Positions 28,105 through 39,082 of a stretch of 64,000 bases of DNA are shown piece by piece. Made by a program: the position numbers and the translations under genes. Under the pieces are notes generated by a model that worked only from the letters and a program-made list of their open reading frames with translations, made no database searches and was not told the origin of the DNA. Source of the DNA: Actinomycetota bacterium (lineage in GTDB: Bacteria; Actinomycetota; Actinomycetes; S36-B12); NCBI GenBank assembly GCA_030684515.1, contig JAUXVJ010000002.1:218118-282117 (forward strand). Reading direction: 5' to 3'. Within the stretch, counting starts at the first letter, position 1. Every line of letters starts with the position of its first letter.

Positions 28105-28962
28105 ATGCGACTTTCGCTCCTCTGCCTTGCGATCGGGCTGGGTATCGCCGGGTGTGCGTCGCCTCAGCCGGCAGGGCTCCCACCTGAGCCGGTGACGGCG
28201 ACCGGGCTTGCCCCCGGCATAGGAGACTGCTCTTTTGCGAATCTGACGACTCTTGACTCCGGGCGTCTAGCCGTCGCGCATGCCAAGCCCAAGCCCCCTT
28301 ACTACACACAGCGTTCATTGACCGGGCCAATTGGCTTTGATGTCGATATTGCCAACGAGCTGGGTGAGGGACTCGGCTTTGAGGCAAGCCAACTCGGCTG
28401 GAGCAAACTGGATCGAGTATTCGATCGCGATGGGCATCCGAATTTCGATATTGCGATTGCCCAACTTCAGAAGCAGAAATTCAGCGCCAGCCTGGAATTC
28501 TCTGGCCCCTACTTCACTGAAACTCAAGTGCTGTTGGCGCTTCCCGACACGCCTATCACCAAAGTGACCTCAACTTCTGAGCTCGTCAAGTCGACACTTG
28601 GAGTTGTGCTGGGTTCCACGAGCCAGGCTTACGTGAGGGATGAATTGGGTCTGGATCCGGTGGCCTATCTATCGAATGCGGTGATCAAGGCAGCGATTCG
28701 CGATCGCCACATCGCAGGCATGGTTGTGCCGGTTGAAGATGTGCCGAGCATCCTTGCGACATCAAGTGAGCCCTTGGTTGTCGTGGGCCAGTTCCCTCCT
28801 GCCAGCACTGCGTTGACGTATCACGTCGCGCTTCCGATTGGCGACCCCTTGCTGGAGTGCGTTGATGCAGTGCTGGAGAAGATGAACAAATTGGGACAAC
28901 TCGACGCCCTCCGTGCAAAGTGGTTTACCGACGGAGTCAGTCGCACGATCCGGTTGGTCTAA
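28105..28962 (+). CDS. amino-acid-type ABC solute-binding lipoprotein
   Basis: A 285-residue periplasmic-binding-protein type 3 fold. Lipobox LGIAGC puts the lipidated Cys at residue 17. The domain features GPIGFDVDIANELGEGLGF and FSASLEFSGPYF are typical of polar amino acid binding proteins, and the C terminus (LDALRAKWF) fits. No permease or ATPase adjoins it, so it is an orphan binding protein, perhaps acting with a transporter elsewhere or as a sensor input. Confidence 0.82.
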   Translation: MRLSLLCLAIGLGIAGCASPQPAGLPPEPVTATGLAPGIGDCSFANLTTLDSGRLAVAHAKPKPPYYTQRSLTGPIGFDVDIANELGEGLGFEASQLGWSKLDRVFDRDGHPNFDIAIAQLQKQKFSASLEFSGPYFTETQVLLALPDTPITKVTSTSELVKSTLGVVLGSTSQAYVRDELGLDPVAYLSNAVIKAAIRDRHIAGMVVPVEDVPSILATSSEPLVVVGQFPPASTALTYHVALPIGDPLLECVDAVLEKMNKLGQLDALRAKWFTDGVSRTIRLV

Positions 28963-29043
28963 GTCGCGGCAGCGCCTCTAATCCCAAGGAGCGTTGGGCG
29001 TGGGGCGAGCCCATCCTCCTCGTGGCGCCCCTACGATTCCGTT

Positions 29044-29063
29044 AGGTGCGCTGAGCGCCTTTT
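29044..29063 (+). terminator. weak rho-independent terminator
   Basis: A 6-bp stem AGGTGC/GCGCCT (one G-U pair) with a 5-base loop runs into TTTT, after the solute-binding lipoprotein gene. Confidence 0.35.
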
Positions 29064-29082
29064 GAACAAATATGGAGGATGT

Positions 29083-29670
29083 ATGTCCACGGTGGATACA
29101 GGAACCGCTGAGGCCAGCGAGATTATCGAGGTCGTCAGCCGTAGCTGGTGGGTGCTGCTGTTCGTCGGTCTGGTCAGCATTGTCGTTGGAGTCTTTGCCG
29201 TATTGCAGCCAGAGACCGCAATCAAGACCTTGGCGCTGCTCTTTGCGATCTGGCTCGTCATCTCGGGTCTATGGCAATTCGTGCGCGGATTCAGCAGCGG
29301 CTTAGGTGGTGGCACTCGCGCCCTGCTCATCATCACAGGTGTGTTGTCCTTGCTCATTGGCTTCTATGCACTGCGTGCATGGTGGGAGACCGACAGTGCG
29401 CTGATCGCTGGTTGGATCCTTGCGATCTTCATCGGCATCGGCTTCTTGTTCCGGGGCTTCGCCGATCTCTTCATGGGAATTGAGCGCAAGGGCCAAGCAG
29501 GTCGGGGTTGGTTGATCTTCTCAGGAATCGTCATCATCATTGGCGGGTTTGTCGTGCTCACGGTTCCAATGACCATCGTGGCTCTTGCCTGGGTGGTAGG
29601 CATCTGGCTGATTGTGATTGGCATCTTTGAGATCATCGGTGCATTCATGGTGAAGAAGGCCGCTGCATAG
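29083..29670 (+). CDS. HdeD-family (DUF308) membrane protein
   Basis: A 195-residue protein with six hydrophobic segments arranged in the repeated pattern of HdeD (WWVLLFVGLVSIVVGVFAVL, then alternating Gly-rich helices). HdeD is linked to acid resistance in E. coli; in actinobacteria the function is not defined. ATG 29083 has the SD GGAGG; an upstream GTG frame start is not needed. A strong hairpin follows the stop. Confidence 0.88.
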   Translation: MSTVDTGTAEASEIIEVVSRSWWVLLFVGLVSIVVGVFAVLQPETAIKTLALLFAIWLVISGLWQFVRGFSSGLGGGTRALLIITGVLSLLIGFYALRAWWETDSALIAGWILAIFIGIGFLFRGFADLFMGIERKGQAGRGWLIFSGIVIIIGGFVVLTVPMTIVALAWVVGIWLIVIGIFEIIGAFMVKKAAA

Positions 29671-29681
29671 CTTGAATTGTG

Positions 29682-29710
29682 AATGGCCCGCGGCTTTGCC
29701 GCGGGCCATT
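29682..29710 (+). terminator. 13-bp perfect hairpin after the HdeD gene
   Basis: AATGGCCCGCGGC and GCCGCGGGCCATT are exact inverted repeats with a TTT loop. The T-tract is poor but the position, 12 bases after the stop, suggests termination. It also argues against the upstream ATG 29683 as the start of the following gene. Confidence 0.6.
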
Positions 29711-29721
29711 ACATTTGTGTC

Positions 29722-30369
29722 ATGGCCGCCGAGACTTCGCAGACTCTGGGCCGTGGCCTGCGCATTCTCGAAGTAGTCGCTGACGCCCCTGATGGGCTGA
29801 CTGTCACTGAGATTTCTCAGACCTTGGGCATTGGCCGCACGGTCATTTATCGCCTCGTTGTCACCCTTGAGCAGCATGCCTTTCTTCGAAGGTCAGCCGA
29901 CGGCAAATGCCGTCTTGGCCTGGCGCTGCTCTCCATGGGTCGCCAAGTGCAACCGGTAGTACGTGATGTGGCGCTACCAGCATTGAGGCTCTTGGCTGAC
30001 GCAGTTGGCGCGACGGCACATCTCACCATTGTTGATGGCCTTGAAGCTGTGGCAGCGGTTGTCGTGGAGCCCAGCCGTTCAGATGTGCATGTTGCGTATC
30101 GCGTTGGTTCGCGTCATCCGCTTGAAGCCGGAGCGGCTGGCCGGGCCATCTTGGCCGCGCGCACTGCGGCTGGCCGTCCCTTGGATCCGCCGTGGATTCT
30201 GGCGACGAACGATGGACCCCAAGGCGCCTATGGCATTGCCGCGCCGATCAACTCAGTTCCAGGCCTGGAAGCAAGCGTGGGGGTGGTGTCATTGCGAGAA
30301 TTGCCAGAGCAAGAAGTAGGTCCTCGTGTAGCGCGTGCCGCTGGCGAGATTTCACGAGCGCTTCGCTGA
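29722..30369 (+). CDS. IclR-family transcriptional regulator
   Basis: A 215-residue regulator: N-terminal winged helix (TLGRGLRILEVVADAPDG, then TVTEISQTLGIGRTVIYRLV) and a C-terminal effector-binding domain of IclR type. The C-terminal domain is shorter than usual. ATG 29722 follows the hairpin. The regulated gene is not apparent; the neighbour is convergent. Confidence 0.87.
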   Translation: MAAETSQTLGRGLRILEVVADAPDGLTVTEISQTLGIGRTVIYRLVVTLEQHAFLRRSADGKCRLGLALLSMGRQVQPVVRDVALPALRLLADAVGATAHLTIVDGLEAVAAVVVEPSRSDVHVAYRVGSRHPLEAGAAGRAILAARTAAGRPLDPPWILATNDGPQGAYGIAAPINSVPGLEASVGVVSLRELPEQEVGPRVARAAGEISRALR

Positions 30370-30370
30370 T

Positions 30371-31645
30371 CTACCAGCATCCAGTGACGGTCGCTGCCAG
30401 CCCATCAACAGCCTGCCTGGTCTTCAATGGGCTGACTCCCTGCGGGCGATCGTTGACCAGAAACGAGAAGATTTTTGCGCGCCCATCGACACCATGGGTG
30501 ACTCCGGAAAGTGCGATGGTGTCGAACAGAGTCCCAGTCTTTGCTCTAATTGCCCCTCGAGCGCATGCGCTGGGCTTACTGCTGTAGCGATGAAAGCGAT
30601 CATCAAGGGTGCCATCTACACCCGAGGTTGGCATAGAGCCAGGATCAAACATCACGGCGTATCGCGAAGGATCCGTTGTGCTGGCAAGACGAAGCAGAGC
30701 TGCAAGAGACAGTGCAGTGAGTCGATCTTTGCGTGAAAGGCCGCTGCCGTCGGCCAGAGTCAAGGCTCTGCGGTCGATGCCCAGGATGTCAAAATTTGCG
30801 AGCGCCGCTTGCTCAGCTCCGGACCAGGTGGCTGCATGTCCAGTGGCCAAAGCGACATGTCGGTACAGCAACTCCGCAACATTGTTCTCGGAATCCAGAA
30901 GCATGAGATGCACTGCGTCGGCAACGGTGTGCGGACTTATTGACGTCAGGGCAGGCGTGCCAGCGGGCACGTCGATCTCAGTACCTGGAGTCACATTCAA
31001 TCCTTGAGTTCGCAGTTGATCTATGAAGGTGTCACGCGCGTGCGCAACCGGGCTGCGGCTGTAATCGCCGAGCTTGGCCAATGCGCTGACGGGTGCCACG
31101 ACGTACGGCACGTAGCCCTTCGTCCAACCAGGGCCGTTGCTGGCCCGTGGAAGCAGATTGACATCGGTGTCCACGACCAGCGGCTGTGCGTGATCGAGCA
31201 AGGCAGCAGTCTGATCAGCAAGGCTTCGCAGATTGCGAGCTGTCAGCAGTGGGTCGGCACCACCCTGCAAAGTGATGTGTCCTGGTTGGGTGCCGTTGAA
31301 CACAGCAGTCGTGAATGTTTGGGTGGGACTCATCGTGGACAGCGCATTCACAGCAGTGACGATCTTCATATTCGAAGCGGGAAGCATCGGCGTATCTGCA
31401 TCGCGTGAGGCGATGATGCGTTGAGATTCAGCGTCCATGACTACGAGCGCTACATCCTTGCCAATGGCTTTGTTATGCAATCGTTGTGAAATGCGACTGT
31501 TGACGCGTGATTCTGCAGGTGATTGCGCTTCAGTCAGAACAGCGCTGGCGGCCGGTGGCATGCTGATTACACTGGCGGCTGTGAGAAGGCTGATTGCAGT
31601 CAATAGCACAAGACCGGATTGGTGAATCTGAAACGCACGCCGCAT
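30371..31645 (-). CDS. dacB: D-alanyl-D-alanine carboxypeptidase / PBP4 type (S13)
   Basis: A periplasmic low-molecular-weight penicillin-binding protein that trims peptidoglycan peptides. Motifs are SxxK in PASNMKIV, an SxN-type motif (SENNVAE) and KTG (RAKTGTL). A signal segment (VLLTAISLLTAASVI, AASA) starts the protein. ATG 31645 is chosen; GTG 31669 would add eight residues. About 424 residues, the S13 length. Confidence 0.9.
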   Translation of the reverse strand: MRRAFQIHQSGLVLLTAISLLTAASVISMPPAASAVLTEAQSPAESRVNSRISQRLHNKAIGKDVALVVMDAESQRIIASRDADTPMLPASNMKIVTAVNALSTMSPTQTFTTAVFNGTQPGHITLQGGADPLLTARNLRSLADQTAALLDHAQPLVVDTDVNLLPRASNGPGWTKGYVPYVVAPVSALAKLGDYSRSPVAHARDTFIDQLRTQGLNVTPGTEIDVPAGTPALTSISPHTVADAVHLMLLDSENNVAELLYRHVALATGHAATWSGAEQAALANFDILGIDRRALTLADGSGLSRKDRLTALSLAALLRLASTTDPSRYAVMFDPGSMPTSGVDGTLDDRFHRYSSKPSACARGAIRAKTGTLFDTIALSGVTHGVDGRAKIFSFLVNDRPQGVSPLKTRQAVDGLAATVTGCW

Positions 31646-31746
31646 GGAGCCATCATGCGACACGACCAAGGCAACTCAGCAATTCGGCTCTCGGAATGTG
31701 ATGACGCACAATGGAGTCTCATCGTTTCCGACATTGGAGATCTGCT

Positions 31747-33570
31747 GTGCGACGACTAGTTGCCATTGCGCGCGTAGCCATGTTGGCCAGCGTGCTGCTC
31801 GCCACTGGTCTGGCTATGCCCGCTGCTCAGGCACAGGGAAGTCCCAAGATCGTGACGGGCTGGATGCCTTATTGGATGACCAGTCCATCGGCACCTCAGG
31901 GAGTGACCAACGCAGTCGCCAACGCCGACATCCTGACCGATGTCTCACCTTTCTGGTTCTCCGCGGTGTCCGGCGGCACGGCCGGGGTCAAGGTGGTCTT
32001 CAATCCGAACTTCGGCCAAGCTGAGGCCAACTCTGCCTGGGCCATAGCTCAGTTGCGTGCCGCCGGACTGTCGATCCTTCCCAGCATCGCCGATGGCTCA
32101 GGCAAGGGGCGAATGGCTGCGACATTGGCCGACCCTGCAAAACGGGCGCAGCACGTGGCTGACATCGTCAATCTGGTGACATCTCGTGGATTCGATGGCA
32201 TCGACCTTGACTATGAGCAGTTCGCTTTCGCAGATGGACGATCAACGTGGACAGCAACCCAGCCGAACTGGACTGCGTTCATCAATGAGCTCAGTGCCGC
32301 CCTGCACGCACAGGGCAAGAGACTCTCAGTGACAATTCCTGGACCTTGCTCAACCAACAATGCCTGTGGCGGCACCAACGGCTACTGGGTGTACAACATC
32401 GGCGGCATATCCGCTGCCTCAGATGTCATTCGCATCATGACCTACGACTTCCACTACAACGCTCCTGGTCCGATTGCTCCCATCGGCTGGGTGACAACGT
32501 CGATGCAGTACGCCACCACGCAGGCACCTGCCAATAAATTGGTGGTGGGTGTGCCGGCCTACGGACGTTCGTGGACCAAGAAGACCGGCAACAGTTTTCA
32601 ACTCACGGGCATCTGCCCCAAGGCGGGCAGTTCTGGAAGTGCCAAGACGGCCTACAACTCATTGACTTCGATGGCTTCGACGACGGCAGCAGCGATCCCG
32701 GCCCTGCTCACCTCGCTGGGCAAGACCGAGGCTGACGTGCAGTGGGATCAAGCATCTGCTGAGAACTGGATTGAATACGACAAGGCAGTGACGTGGACTG
32801 ACGGCACTGGCGCATCACAGACCTGCACAGCGCGACGGGTGATGTGGTGGGTTGGACCGCAAGCGGCCCTCATACGCACGCAGTTGGTGGGCCAGCTTGG
32901 TCTTGCGGCGTCGGGTTTTTGGACGATCGGTGGCGATAGCCCTGCCATGTGGCCGTTGCTGCGCACCTACGCTCAGCAGTTGGCTCCCGCTGCCACTGCT
33001 GTAGTGCTGGTCGCACCTTCCAAGGCCGACTTCAACAGCTCAGCGCTCATCACGGCCACGGCCAACTCCCAAGGAGCTCCAGTGACTGGCGTTGATGCGG
33101 CCTTGCAGTTCCAGGCGGGCGGCAAGGGAGCGTGGGTCCAGATTGCAACTGCGCCGCTGGCTGCTGACGGCACAGTCGGATTCACTCCGACGTTCACCGC
33201 AGCAGGCAATTGGCGAGTCTTTGTGCCAGCTGCTGCAGGGCGCGGTGAACAGGCAAGTGATCCGGCTCGTGTCGATGTTGCCAGTTGGGTGCGCGCCAAT
33301 CCGAAGAAGGCTCAAGTCGGTCCCAAGGCGAGGATCGTCGTGCGCGTTGTCGCCTTGCCAGCGCAAGCCGATCAGCGAGTCATCATTCAAGAGCAGCGCG
33401 GCTCAGCCTGGGTCCGGGTTGCCAGGGGGACAACCAACGCCGCAGGTGTTGCAAAGGTCTCCTTCATCGCGCCCAAGCAGAGGGGCGAACGTACGTATCG
33501 TGCAACTGCCGCAGCGACGGCTCAACTGAGTGCGGGCGCATCGCAACCCTTCTTTGTGAGCGTGAAGTAG
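31747..33570 (+). CDS. secreted glycoside hydrolase family 18 protein
   Basis: About 607 residues from GTG 31747 (SD GGAGAT). A signal peptide ([20 protein letters not shown]) precedes a GH18 barrel with the catalytic motif [10 protein letters not shown] and strand motifs YGRSW and MTYDFHYN. The last ~200 residues are two Ig-like or stalk domains. GH18 enzymes cut chitin or peptidoglycan-like beta-1,4 links; this resembles YaaH/SleL-type spore or wall lysins as much as chitinases, so the substrate is open. Confidence 0.88.
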   Translation: MRRLVAIARVAMLASVLLATGLAMPAAQAQGSPKIVTGWMPYWMTSPSAPQGVTNAVANADILTDVSPFWFSAVSGGTAGVKVVFNPNFGQAEANSAWAIAQLRAAGLSILPSIADGSGKGRMAATLADPAKRAQHVADIVNLVTSRGFDGIDLDYEQFAFADGRSTWTATQPNWTAFINELSAALHAQGKRLSVTIPGPCSTNNACGGTNGYWVYNIGGISAASDVIRIMTYDFHYNAPGPIAPIGWVTTSMQYATTQAPANKLVVGVPAYGRSWTKKTGNSFQLTGICPKAGSSGSAKTAYNSLTSMASTTAAAIPALLTSLGKTEADVQWDQASAENWIEYDKAVTWTDGTGASQTCTARRVMWWVGPQAALIRTQLVGQLGLAASGFWTIGGDSPAMWPLLRTYAQQLAPAATAVVLVAPSKADFNSSALITATANSQGAPVTGVDAALQFQAGGKGAWVQIATAPLAADGTVGFTPTFTAAGNWRVFVPAAAGRGEQASDPARVDVASWVRANPKKAQVGPKARIVVRVVALPAQADQRVIIQEQRGSAWVRVARGTTNAAGVAKVSFIAPKQRGERTYRATAAATAQLSAGASQPFFVSVK

Positions 33571-33613
33571 CACTGCGTGCTTTGCCAGATTGACCGTACG
33601 CAAGACTTGTCGT

Positions 33614-33898
33614 ATGTCCATCGCGCCGGCTGAGGTGGAGCAGACCGAGACTCTGCACGAGCCAGATCGGCCTTGGATCACGATCGTGTGGAACGACCCG
33701 GTCAACCTGATGTCGTATGTGACGTACGTCTTCATGACCTACTTTCACTACGACCGTGAGAAGGCCGAGAAGCTCATGCTCGATGTTCATGAGGAGGGTC
33801 GTGCTGTGGTGTCCAATGGCTCGCGCGAATCGATGGAGCGCGATGTCACAGCGATGCATGGCTTTGGGTTATGGGCCACCTTGCAAAAGGACGATTAG
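33614..33898 (+). CDS. clpS: ATP-dependent Clp protease adaptor ClpS
   Basis: Adaptor that delivers N-degron substrates to ClpC/ClpA-ClpP. The 94-residue protein shows [20 protein letters not shown] and [17 protein letters not shown], the ClpS core. Stop TAG overlaps the GTG of the DUF2017 gene (TAGTG). The gene order clpS-DUF2017-Mec-cysO-cysM-murI-rph-rdgB matches mycobacteria. Confidence 0.94.
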   Translation: MSIAPAEVEQTETLHEPDRPWITIVWNDPVNLMSYVTYVFMTYFHYDREKAEKLMLDVHEEGRAVVSNGSRESMERDVTAMHGFGLWATLQKDD

Positions 33899-34443
33899 TG
33901 TCGGGCGGATTCATGTTGGAGCCCAATGGGCGCGTTCTGTTGCGGCTGGAGCCCGTTGAGCGGATGCTCTTGCTGTCACTTTGCGAACAGATGATTGATC
34001 TGGTCTCGCCCGGCGATTCCGATCCTGATGCCGATCCGCTCGCGGTAGCGGTGGGCATTGATGCGGCCGCGTTCACACCGCTAGACCCGGTGCTTCTGCG
34101 CCTGTTCCCGGAGGCCTACGCCCAGGATGCGGCTGCCTCCTCGGATTTTCGTCGATTCACCGAACGCGATCTGCGTCAGACAAAGAAGAATCACGCTCAA
34201 ACCGTGCAGGACTGTCTGGAGCGATCTGGCGAGAAAGTGCTGTTTCCACTGTCACTTGGCCCAAGCTGGCTTGGGTTCATGAACGATGTTCGCTTGGCCC
34301 TTGGTGAGCGCATCGGAATCGATGACGATTTTCACGAAGAAGTGGCCGAACTTCCAGAGGACGATCCTCGCCTTGCGATGGTCGGGGTCTATGACTGGCT
34401 GACGTATCTCCAGGACTCGCTCGTTCAAATCATGCTCCCGTAA
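33898..34443 (+). CDS. DUF2017 protein
   Basis: A 181-residue protein matching the actinobacterial family DUF2017, found next to clpS. It is mostly helical with a hydrophobic centre (VERMLLLSLCEQMIDL) and a C-terminal YDWLTYLQDSL. Its function is unknown, but constant pairing with clpS suggests a link to regulated proteolysis. Start GTG 33898 overlaps the clpS stop by one base. Confidence 0.85.
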   Translation: MSGGFMLEPNGRVLLRLEPVERMLLLSLCEQMIDLVSPGDSDPDADPLAVAVGIDAAAFTPLDPVLLRLFPEAYAQDAAASSDFRRFTERDLRQTKKNHAQTVQDCLERSGEKVLFPLSLGPSWLGFMNDVRLALGERIGIDDDFHEEVAELPEDDPRLAMVGVYDWLTYLQDSLVQIMLP

Positions 34444-34453
34444 GGTCTGTGCT

Positions 34454-34891
34454 GTGCTCCGCATTCGTCAGAATCTTGTTGATCGCATCGTGGAACATGC
34501 GCGCGCGGACCACCCGGACGAGGCGTGTGGCGTCATTGCTGGCCCGGAGGGCTCTGACAGTCCGGAGCGCTTTATTCCGATGGTCAATGCAGCGCGGTCA
34601 CCAACCTTCTATGAGTTCGACTCTGGGGATCTGTTTCGCCTGTACAAGGAGATGGCCGAGCGAGACGAAGACCCGATCGTGGTCTATCACTCGCACACTG
34701 CGACCGAGGCCTACCCTTCGCGGACAGATATCGCTTTGGCATCCGAGCCTGGAGCCCACTACGTACTGATCTCGACCCGTGAGACGGGAAATGCCCAAGG
34801 CCCCTATGAATTGCGGTCCTATCGCATCGTCGATGGTGAGGTAACCGAGGAAGCCATCGAAATCATCGATCTGCAAAGCCTTGGCAGCTGA
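34454..34891 (+). CDS. mec: Mec-type JAMM metalloprotease (sulfur-carrier processing)
   Basis: A 145-residue zinc peptidase of the Mov34/MPN/PAD-1 family. The JAMM motif YHSHTATEAYPSRTD supplies His79, His81, Asp92 and Ser89, with Glu23 in DEACG. In Mycobacterium the Mec protein releases cysteine from the CysO-cysteine adduct; the same neighbours cysO and cysM follow here. Start GTG 34454. Confidence 0.92.
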   Translation: MLRIRQNLVDRIVEHARADHPDEACGVIAGPEGSDSPERFIPMVNAARSPTFYEFDSGDLFRLYKEMAERDEDPIVVYHSHTATEAYPSRTDIALASEPGAHYVLISTRETGNAQGPYELRSYRIVDGEVTEEAIEIIDLQSLGS

Positions 34892-34973
34892 CAAATCTCA
34901 GGTAGTCAGCTGGAATAGCCCGCCATACTCTGTGGTTGAACGGAAAACTATTGTCTTTCGCTGAGGAGAACCA

Positions 34974-35246
34974 GTGGCCACCGAAGTACGGGTACCGACG
35001 ATCCTTCGTGAATTCACTGGTGGCGAGAAGGCTGTCACCGCTGAAGGCCCGACCCTCGAGGCAATCATTGCCAACCTCGATGCGAACTATCCCGGTATCG
35101 GCGGACGCCTGATCGACTCCAGTGGCCTTCGTCGCTTTGTGAACGTCTACCTCAATGACGAGGATGTCCGTTTTCTCGATGGCCTGAACACCGCAGTGAC
35201 TGATCGCGACGCCATCACGATCCTGCCAGCAGTAGCTGGCGGCTGA
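34974..35246 (+). CDS. cysO: sulfur carrier protein CysO
   Basis: A 90-residue ubiquitin-like protein ending in Gly-Gly, which is thiocarboxylated to carry sulfur. It shows the CysO core VRVPTILREFTGG and RFVNVYLNDEDVRFLDGL, and VAGG at the end. It precedes cysM and follows the Mec protease, the actinobacterial cysteine route that uses O-phosphoserine. GTG 34974 has SD GAGGAG. It is closely related to the second carrier at 46993. Confidence 0.94.
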   Translation: MATEVRVPTILREFTGGEKAVTAEGPTLEAIIANLDANYPGIGGRLIDSSGLRRFVNVYLNDEDVRFLDGLNTAVTDRDAITILPAVAGG

Positions 35247-36206
<960 letters not shown>

Positions 36207-36256
36207 GCAAGACTGGCGTCAATCCGTCAGGATCGACGCACCAGCGTGTGGCGCGT

Positions 36257-36670
36257 TCACGCGTTCTGCTTGAACCACACAGTCGCTGACTTGGTGTTGA
36301 CCACGAGCAGGATCACCAGGCTGATGAAGATCGCAAACCAGCCGTATGGCAGGCGGAAGAAGCCAAAGACGATGTTGATGACCATGAAGACGCTGATGAT
36401 CGTGTGCGCGGTGGCGGATCCGATCAACGTCATCTTGGTGAGCCAGAAGTAGATCAGTCCCAAGAAGATCGACATTGCTCCGTACATGATGAGCGTGAAC
36501 GTGGGAATGGTGTGCGTGACGCCGTAGACATCATCCATGGTCGGGTTGTCCCCGAAGCTGGAAATGATCGCAATGAAGCCGATCGTCAGATTCCAGAGGG
36601 CGGCGATGAGCGTCAGAATTGCGACGACCAAGACGCCGATGGGTCGGCGCACGGTGGCTGTTCCAGACAT
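36257..36670 (-). CDS. small four-helix membrane protein
   Basis: A 137-residue protein with four hydrophobic helices (for example IGVLVVAILTLIAALWNLTI at the N terminus). It is inserted, on the opposite strand, between cysM and murI. I do not recognise the family. Confidence 0.65.
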   Translation of the reverse strand: MSGTATVRRPIGVLVVAILTLIAALWNLTIGFIAIISSFGDNPTMDDVYGVTHTIPTFTLIMYGAMSIFLGLIYFWLTKMTLIGSATAHTIISVFMVINIVFGFFRLPYGWFAIFISLVILLVVNTKSATVWFKQNA

Positions 36671-36779
36671 GGTGTCCCTTTGTGAAGGTGCTCAATTCAA
36701 CATCGTGAGCACGTCGTCGACATCAGCCTAGGGATCACTCGCCCGATTGTGCGGAACTTGGCCGTAGTCTTGAGTGGTT

Positions 36780-37574
36780 ATGGCAGACGCTCCGATCGGC
36801 ATCGTTGACTCAGGAGTCGGGGGTCTCACTGTTGCCCGTGCCATCCTCGATCAACTGCCGCATGAGCCCATCCTCTATGTCGGTGACACCGAGCGAGGGC
36901 CTTATGGTCCGCGGCCGATTGCTGAAGTGCGCCAGTTTGCCCTTGAGATCATGGACCGGCTCGTCGCTGACGGCGTCAAACTGCTCGTCATTGCATGCAA
37001 CTCAGCAAGTGCCGCGACCCTGCGTGATGCGCGTGAACGCTACGACGTGCCAGTCGTCGAGGTTGTTCATCCGGCAGTGCGCCGTGCTGTTGCAGCGACG
37101 CGCAATGGACGCATTGGTGTCATCGGGACCGAGATGACCATCACCTCGCGGGCATATGAAGATGCTTTCGCTGCCGCACCTCAGTTGCAGATCGTTTCAG
37201 CGGCTTGCCCTGAGTTCGTTCAGTTTGTGGAAGCGGGTGTGACCTCGGGTGCGCATCTGCTCGATGTCGCGCATGCCTACCTGGATCCACTGCATGAGGC
37301 CGATGTCGACACTCTCGTCCTTGGATGCACGCACTATCCACTCCTCACGGGTGTGCTGTCGTACGTGATGGGCGAATCTGTCACCTTGGTCTCGAGTGCT
37401 GAAGAGACGGCCAAGGACGTGTATCGGACTCTCGTGGCACATGAGTTGGTGCGCGATCCCAACCTGGGCGAGCCTGTCCACCGCTTCGTTGCCACCGGAG
37501 ATCCGGCTGCATTCGAACGTCTGGGCAGGCGTTTCCTGGGTCCAGAGATTGGCTTAGTCGGTCACTTCGGCTAG
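36780..37574 (+). CDS. murI: glutamate racemase
   Basis: Converts L-glutamate to D-glutamate for peptidoglycan. The 264-residue product has [13 protein letters not shown] at the N terminus and the two catalytic cysteines in VIACNSASA (Cys73) and [12 protein letters not shown] 36780 is preceded by TAGTCT nine bases upstream, a likely -10 element. Part of the mycobacteria-like block. Confidence 0.95.
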   Translation: MADAPIGIVDSGVGGLTVARAILDQLPHEPILYVGDTERGPYGPRPIAEVRQFALEIMDRLVADGVKLLVIACNSASAATLRDARERYDVPVVEVVHPAVRRAVAATRNGRIGVIGTEMTITSRAYEDAFAAAPQLQIVSAACPEFVQFVEAGVTSGAHLLDVAHAYLDPLHEADVDTLVLGCTHYPLLTGVLSYVMGESVTLVSSAEETAKDVYRTLVAHELVRDPNLGEPVHRFVATGDPAAFERLGRRFLGPEIGLVGHFG

Positions 37575-37601
37575 CTCAAACTCTCGCCCGAACCCGGGCA
37601 A

Positions 37602-37607
37602 TAGAGT
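37602..37607 (+). promoter_or_regulatory. -10 hexamer TAGAGT (leaderless start)
   Basis: TAGAGT ends eight bases before the rph ATG at 37616, without an SD. Confidence 0.45.
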
Positions 37608-37615
37608 TGCGTCTC

Positions 37616-38353
37616 ATGACTTCTGTGACCCCTCGCTCTGACGGCCGTGCCGACGATCAACTCCGCCCCATCACCTTTGAGCGTGGTTGGTTGGAGCAGG
37701 CCGAGGGATCAACCCTCATCTCCTTCGGACGCACGCGCGTGCTGTGCACAGCCTCCTTCTCGCCGGGTGTGCCTCGCTGGCTGAAGGGCAGTGGCAAGGG
37801 CTGGGTCACTGCCGAGTACGCGATGCTCCCGCGCGCGACAAATGAACGCAACGACCGAGAATCAGTCAAGGGCAAGCTGGGCGGCCGCACTCAGGAGATT
37901 TCGCGGCTGATCGGACGCAGCATTCGTGCCGTGGTCGACATGTCCAAGCTTGGTGAGAACACGATCCTGATCGACTGTGATGTTCTGCAGGCCGATGGTG
38001 GAACGCGCACTGCGGCAATCACAGGCGCCTACGTCGCGCTCATTGATTCGATCAACTGGGGCATCGAGCACGGTCACCTGAAATCTGATCCGATGATCGA
38101 TTCGGTAGCAGCGGTCAGCGTTGGCATTATCGATGGCGTGCCGCGCCTTGATCTTCACTACGACGATGATGTGCGGGCCGAAACCGACATGAATGTGGTG
38201 ATGACCGGTGACGGTCGCTTCGTTGAAGTGCAAGGCACGGCCGAAGGCGAGCCCTTTGATCGCGCGCTCCTTGACCAGTTGCTCAACCTTGCCACCGACG
38301 GATGTCGGGAACTGACGGTCATGCAGCATGCAGCACTCGCGACGAACCTTTAG
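37616..38353 (+). CDS. rph: ribonuclease PH
   Basis: Phosphorolytic 3'-5' exoribonuclease that trims tRNA 3' ends. The 245-residue protein starts [20 protein letters not shown] and keeps [30 protein letters not shown] and [19 protein letters not shown] (phosphate and active-site regions). ATG 37616 is chosen by conservation. It is followed by rdgB after six bases. Confidence 0.95.
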   Translation: MTSVTPRSDGRADDQLRPITFERGWLEQAEGSTLISFGRTRVLCTASFSPGVPRWLKGSGKGWVTAEYAMLPRATNERNDRESVKGKLGGRTQEISRLIGRSIRAVVDMSKLGENTILIDCDVLQADGGTRTAAITGAYVALIDSINWGIEHGHLKSDPMIDSVAAVSVGIIDGVPRLDLHYDDDVRAETDMNVVMTGDGRFVEVQGTAEGEPFDRALLDQLLNLATDGCRELTVMQHAALATNL

Positions 38354-38359
38354 GCAGTC

Positions 38360-38980
38360 ATGTCAGTTCGGCTCGTACTCGCCAGCAGAAACAGCCACAA
38401 GATCATCGAGATGCGCCGCATCCTGACTGAACTTGGGCTGGACATTGAGCTGGTTGGAACTGATGAGTTTCCGGACCTCCCAGACGTTGAAGAAACCGGA
38501 AGCTCGTTTGCCGCCAATGCGATCCTGAAGGCTCGTGAAGTATGCGAATACACCGGACTGCCGGCGATCGGTGATGATTCCGGTCTCTCGGTTGACGCGC
38601 TGAACGGCATGCCAGGCATCTATTCAGCCCGCTGGGCCGGCACGCATGGACGTGATCAGGACAACTTGAAGCTGTTGATTGCCCAGCTCGATCATGTACC
38701 CGCGGGCCGCCGAGGGGCCGCATTCCATTGCGCGGTGGCAGTTGCAACGCCAGAAGGTGACGAACGCATTGTTGAGGGCGTGGTTGAAGGGTCACTCATC
38801 GGTGAGCCTCGGGGAGCCAATGGTTTTGGCTACGACCCGATATTTGTTCCAACTGGATTCGAGATCACCACGGCCGAGATGAGCGACGGGGACAAGGACT
38901 CGATCAGCCATCGAGGTCGCGCGCTGCGTGCAATCGCACCGGTGCTTGCCGAGTTGTTTCCGGCTGCTCTCCGGCGCTAG
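38360..38980 (+). CDS. rdgB: XTP/dITP pyrophosphatase
   Basis: Removes deaminated purine nucleoside triphosphates. The 206-residue HAM1-family protein has LASRNSHKIIEM, GDDSGLSVDALNGMPGIYSA and the C-terminal SHRGRALRAI. Co-directional with rph. Confidence 0.95.
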   Translation: MSVRLVLASRNSHKIIEMRRILTELGLDIELVGTDEFPDLPDVEETGSSFAANAILKAREVCEYTGLPAIGDDSGLSVDALNGMPGIYSARWAGTHGRDQDNLKLLIAQLDHVPAGRRGAAFHCAVAVATPEGDERIVEGVVEGSLIGEPRGANGFGYDPIFVPTGFEITTAEMSDGDKDSISHRGRALRAIAPVLAELFPAALRR

Positions 38981-39082
38981 ATCGATTTCTCGCGGAGGGG
39001 CGCGTTAGGGACTTTGGTCACTGATGCAGGAGCTTGGTGGTCCTGCATGATGGAATGGGATTCAGCTCTGGAGGGAGTACGC

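Noticed and set aside
29683..29721. Longer IclR start at ATG 29683
   Set aside because: The extension is encoded by a perfect 13-bp hairpin that looks like a transcription terminator.
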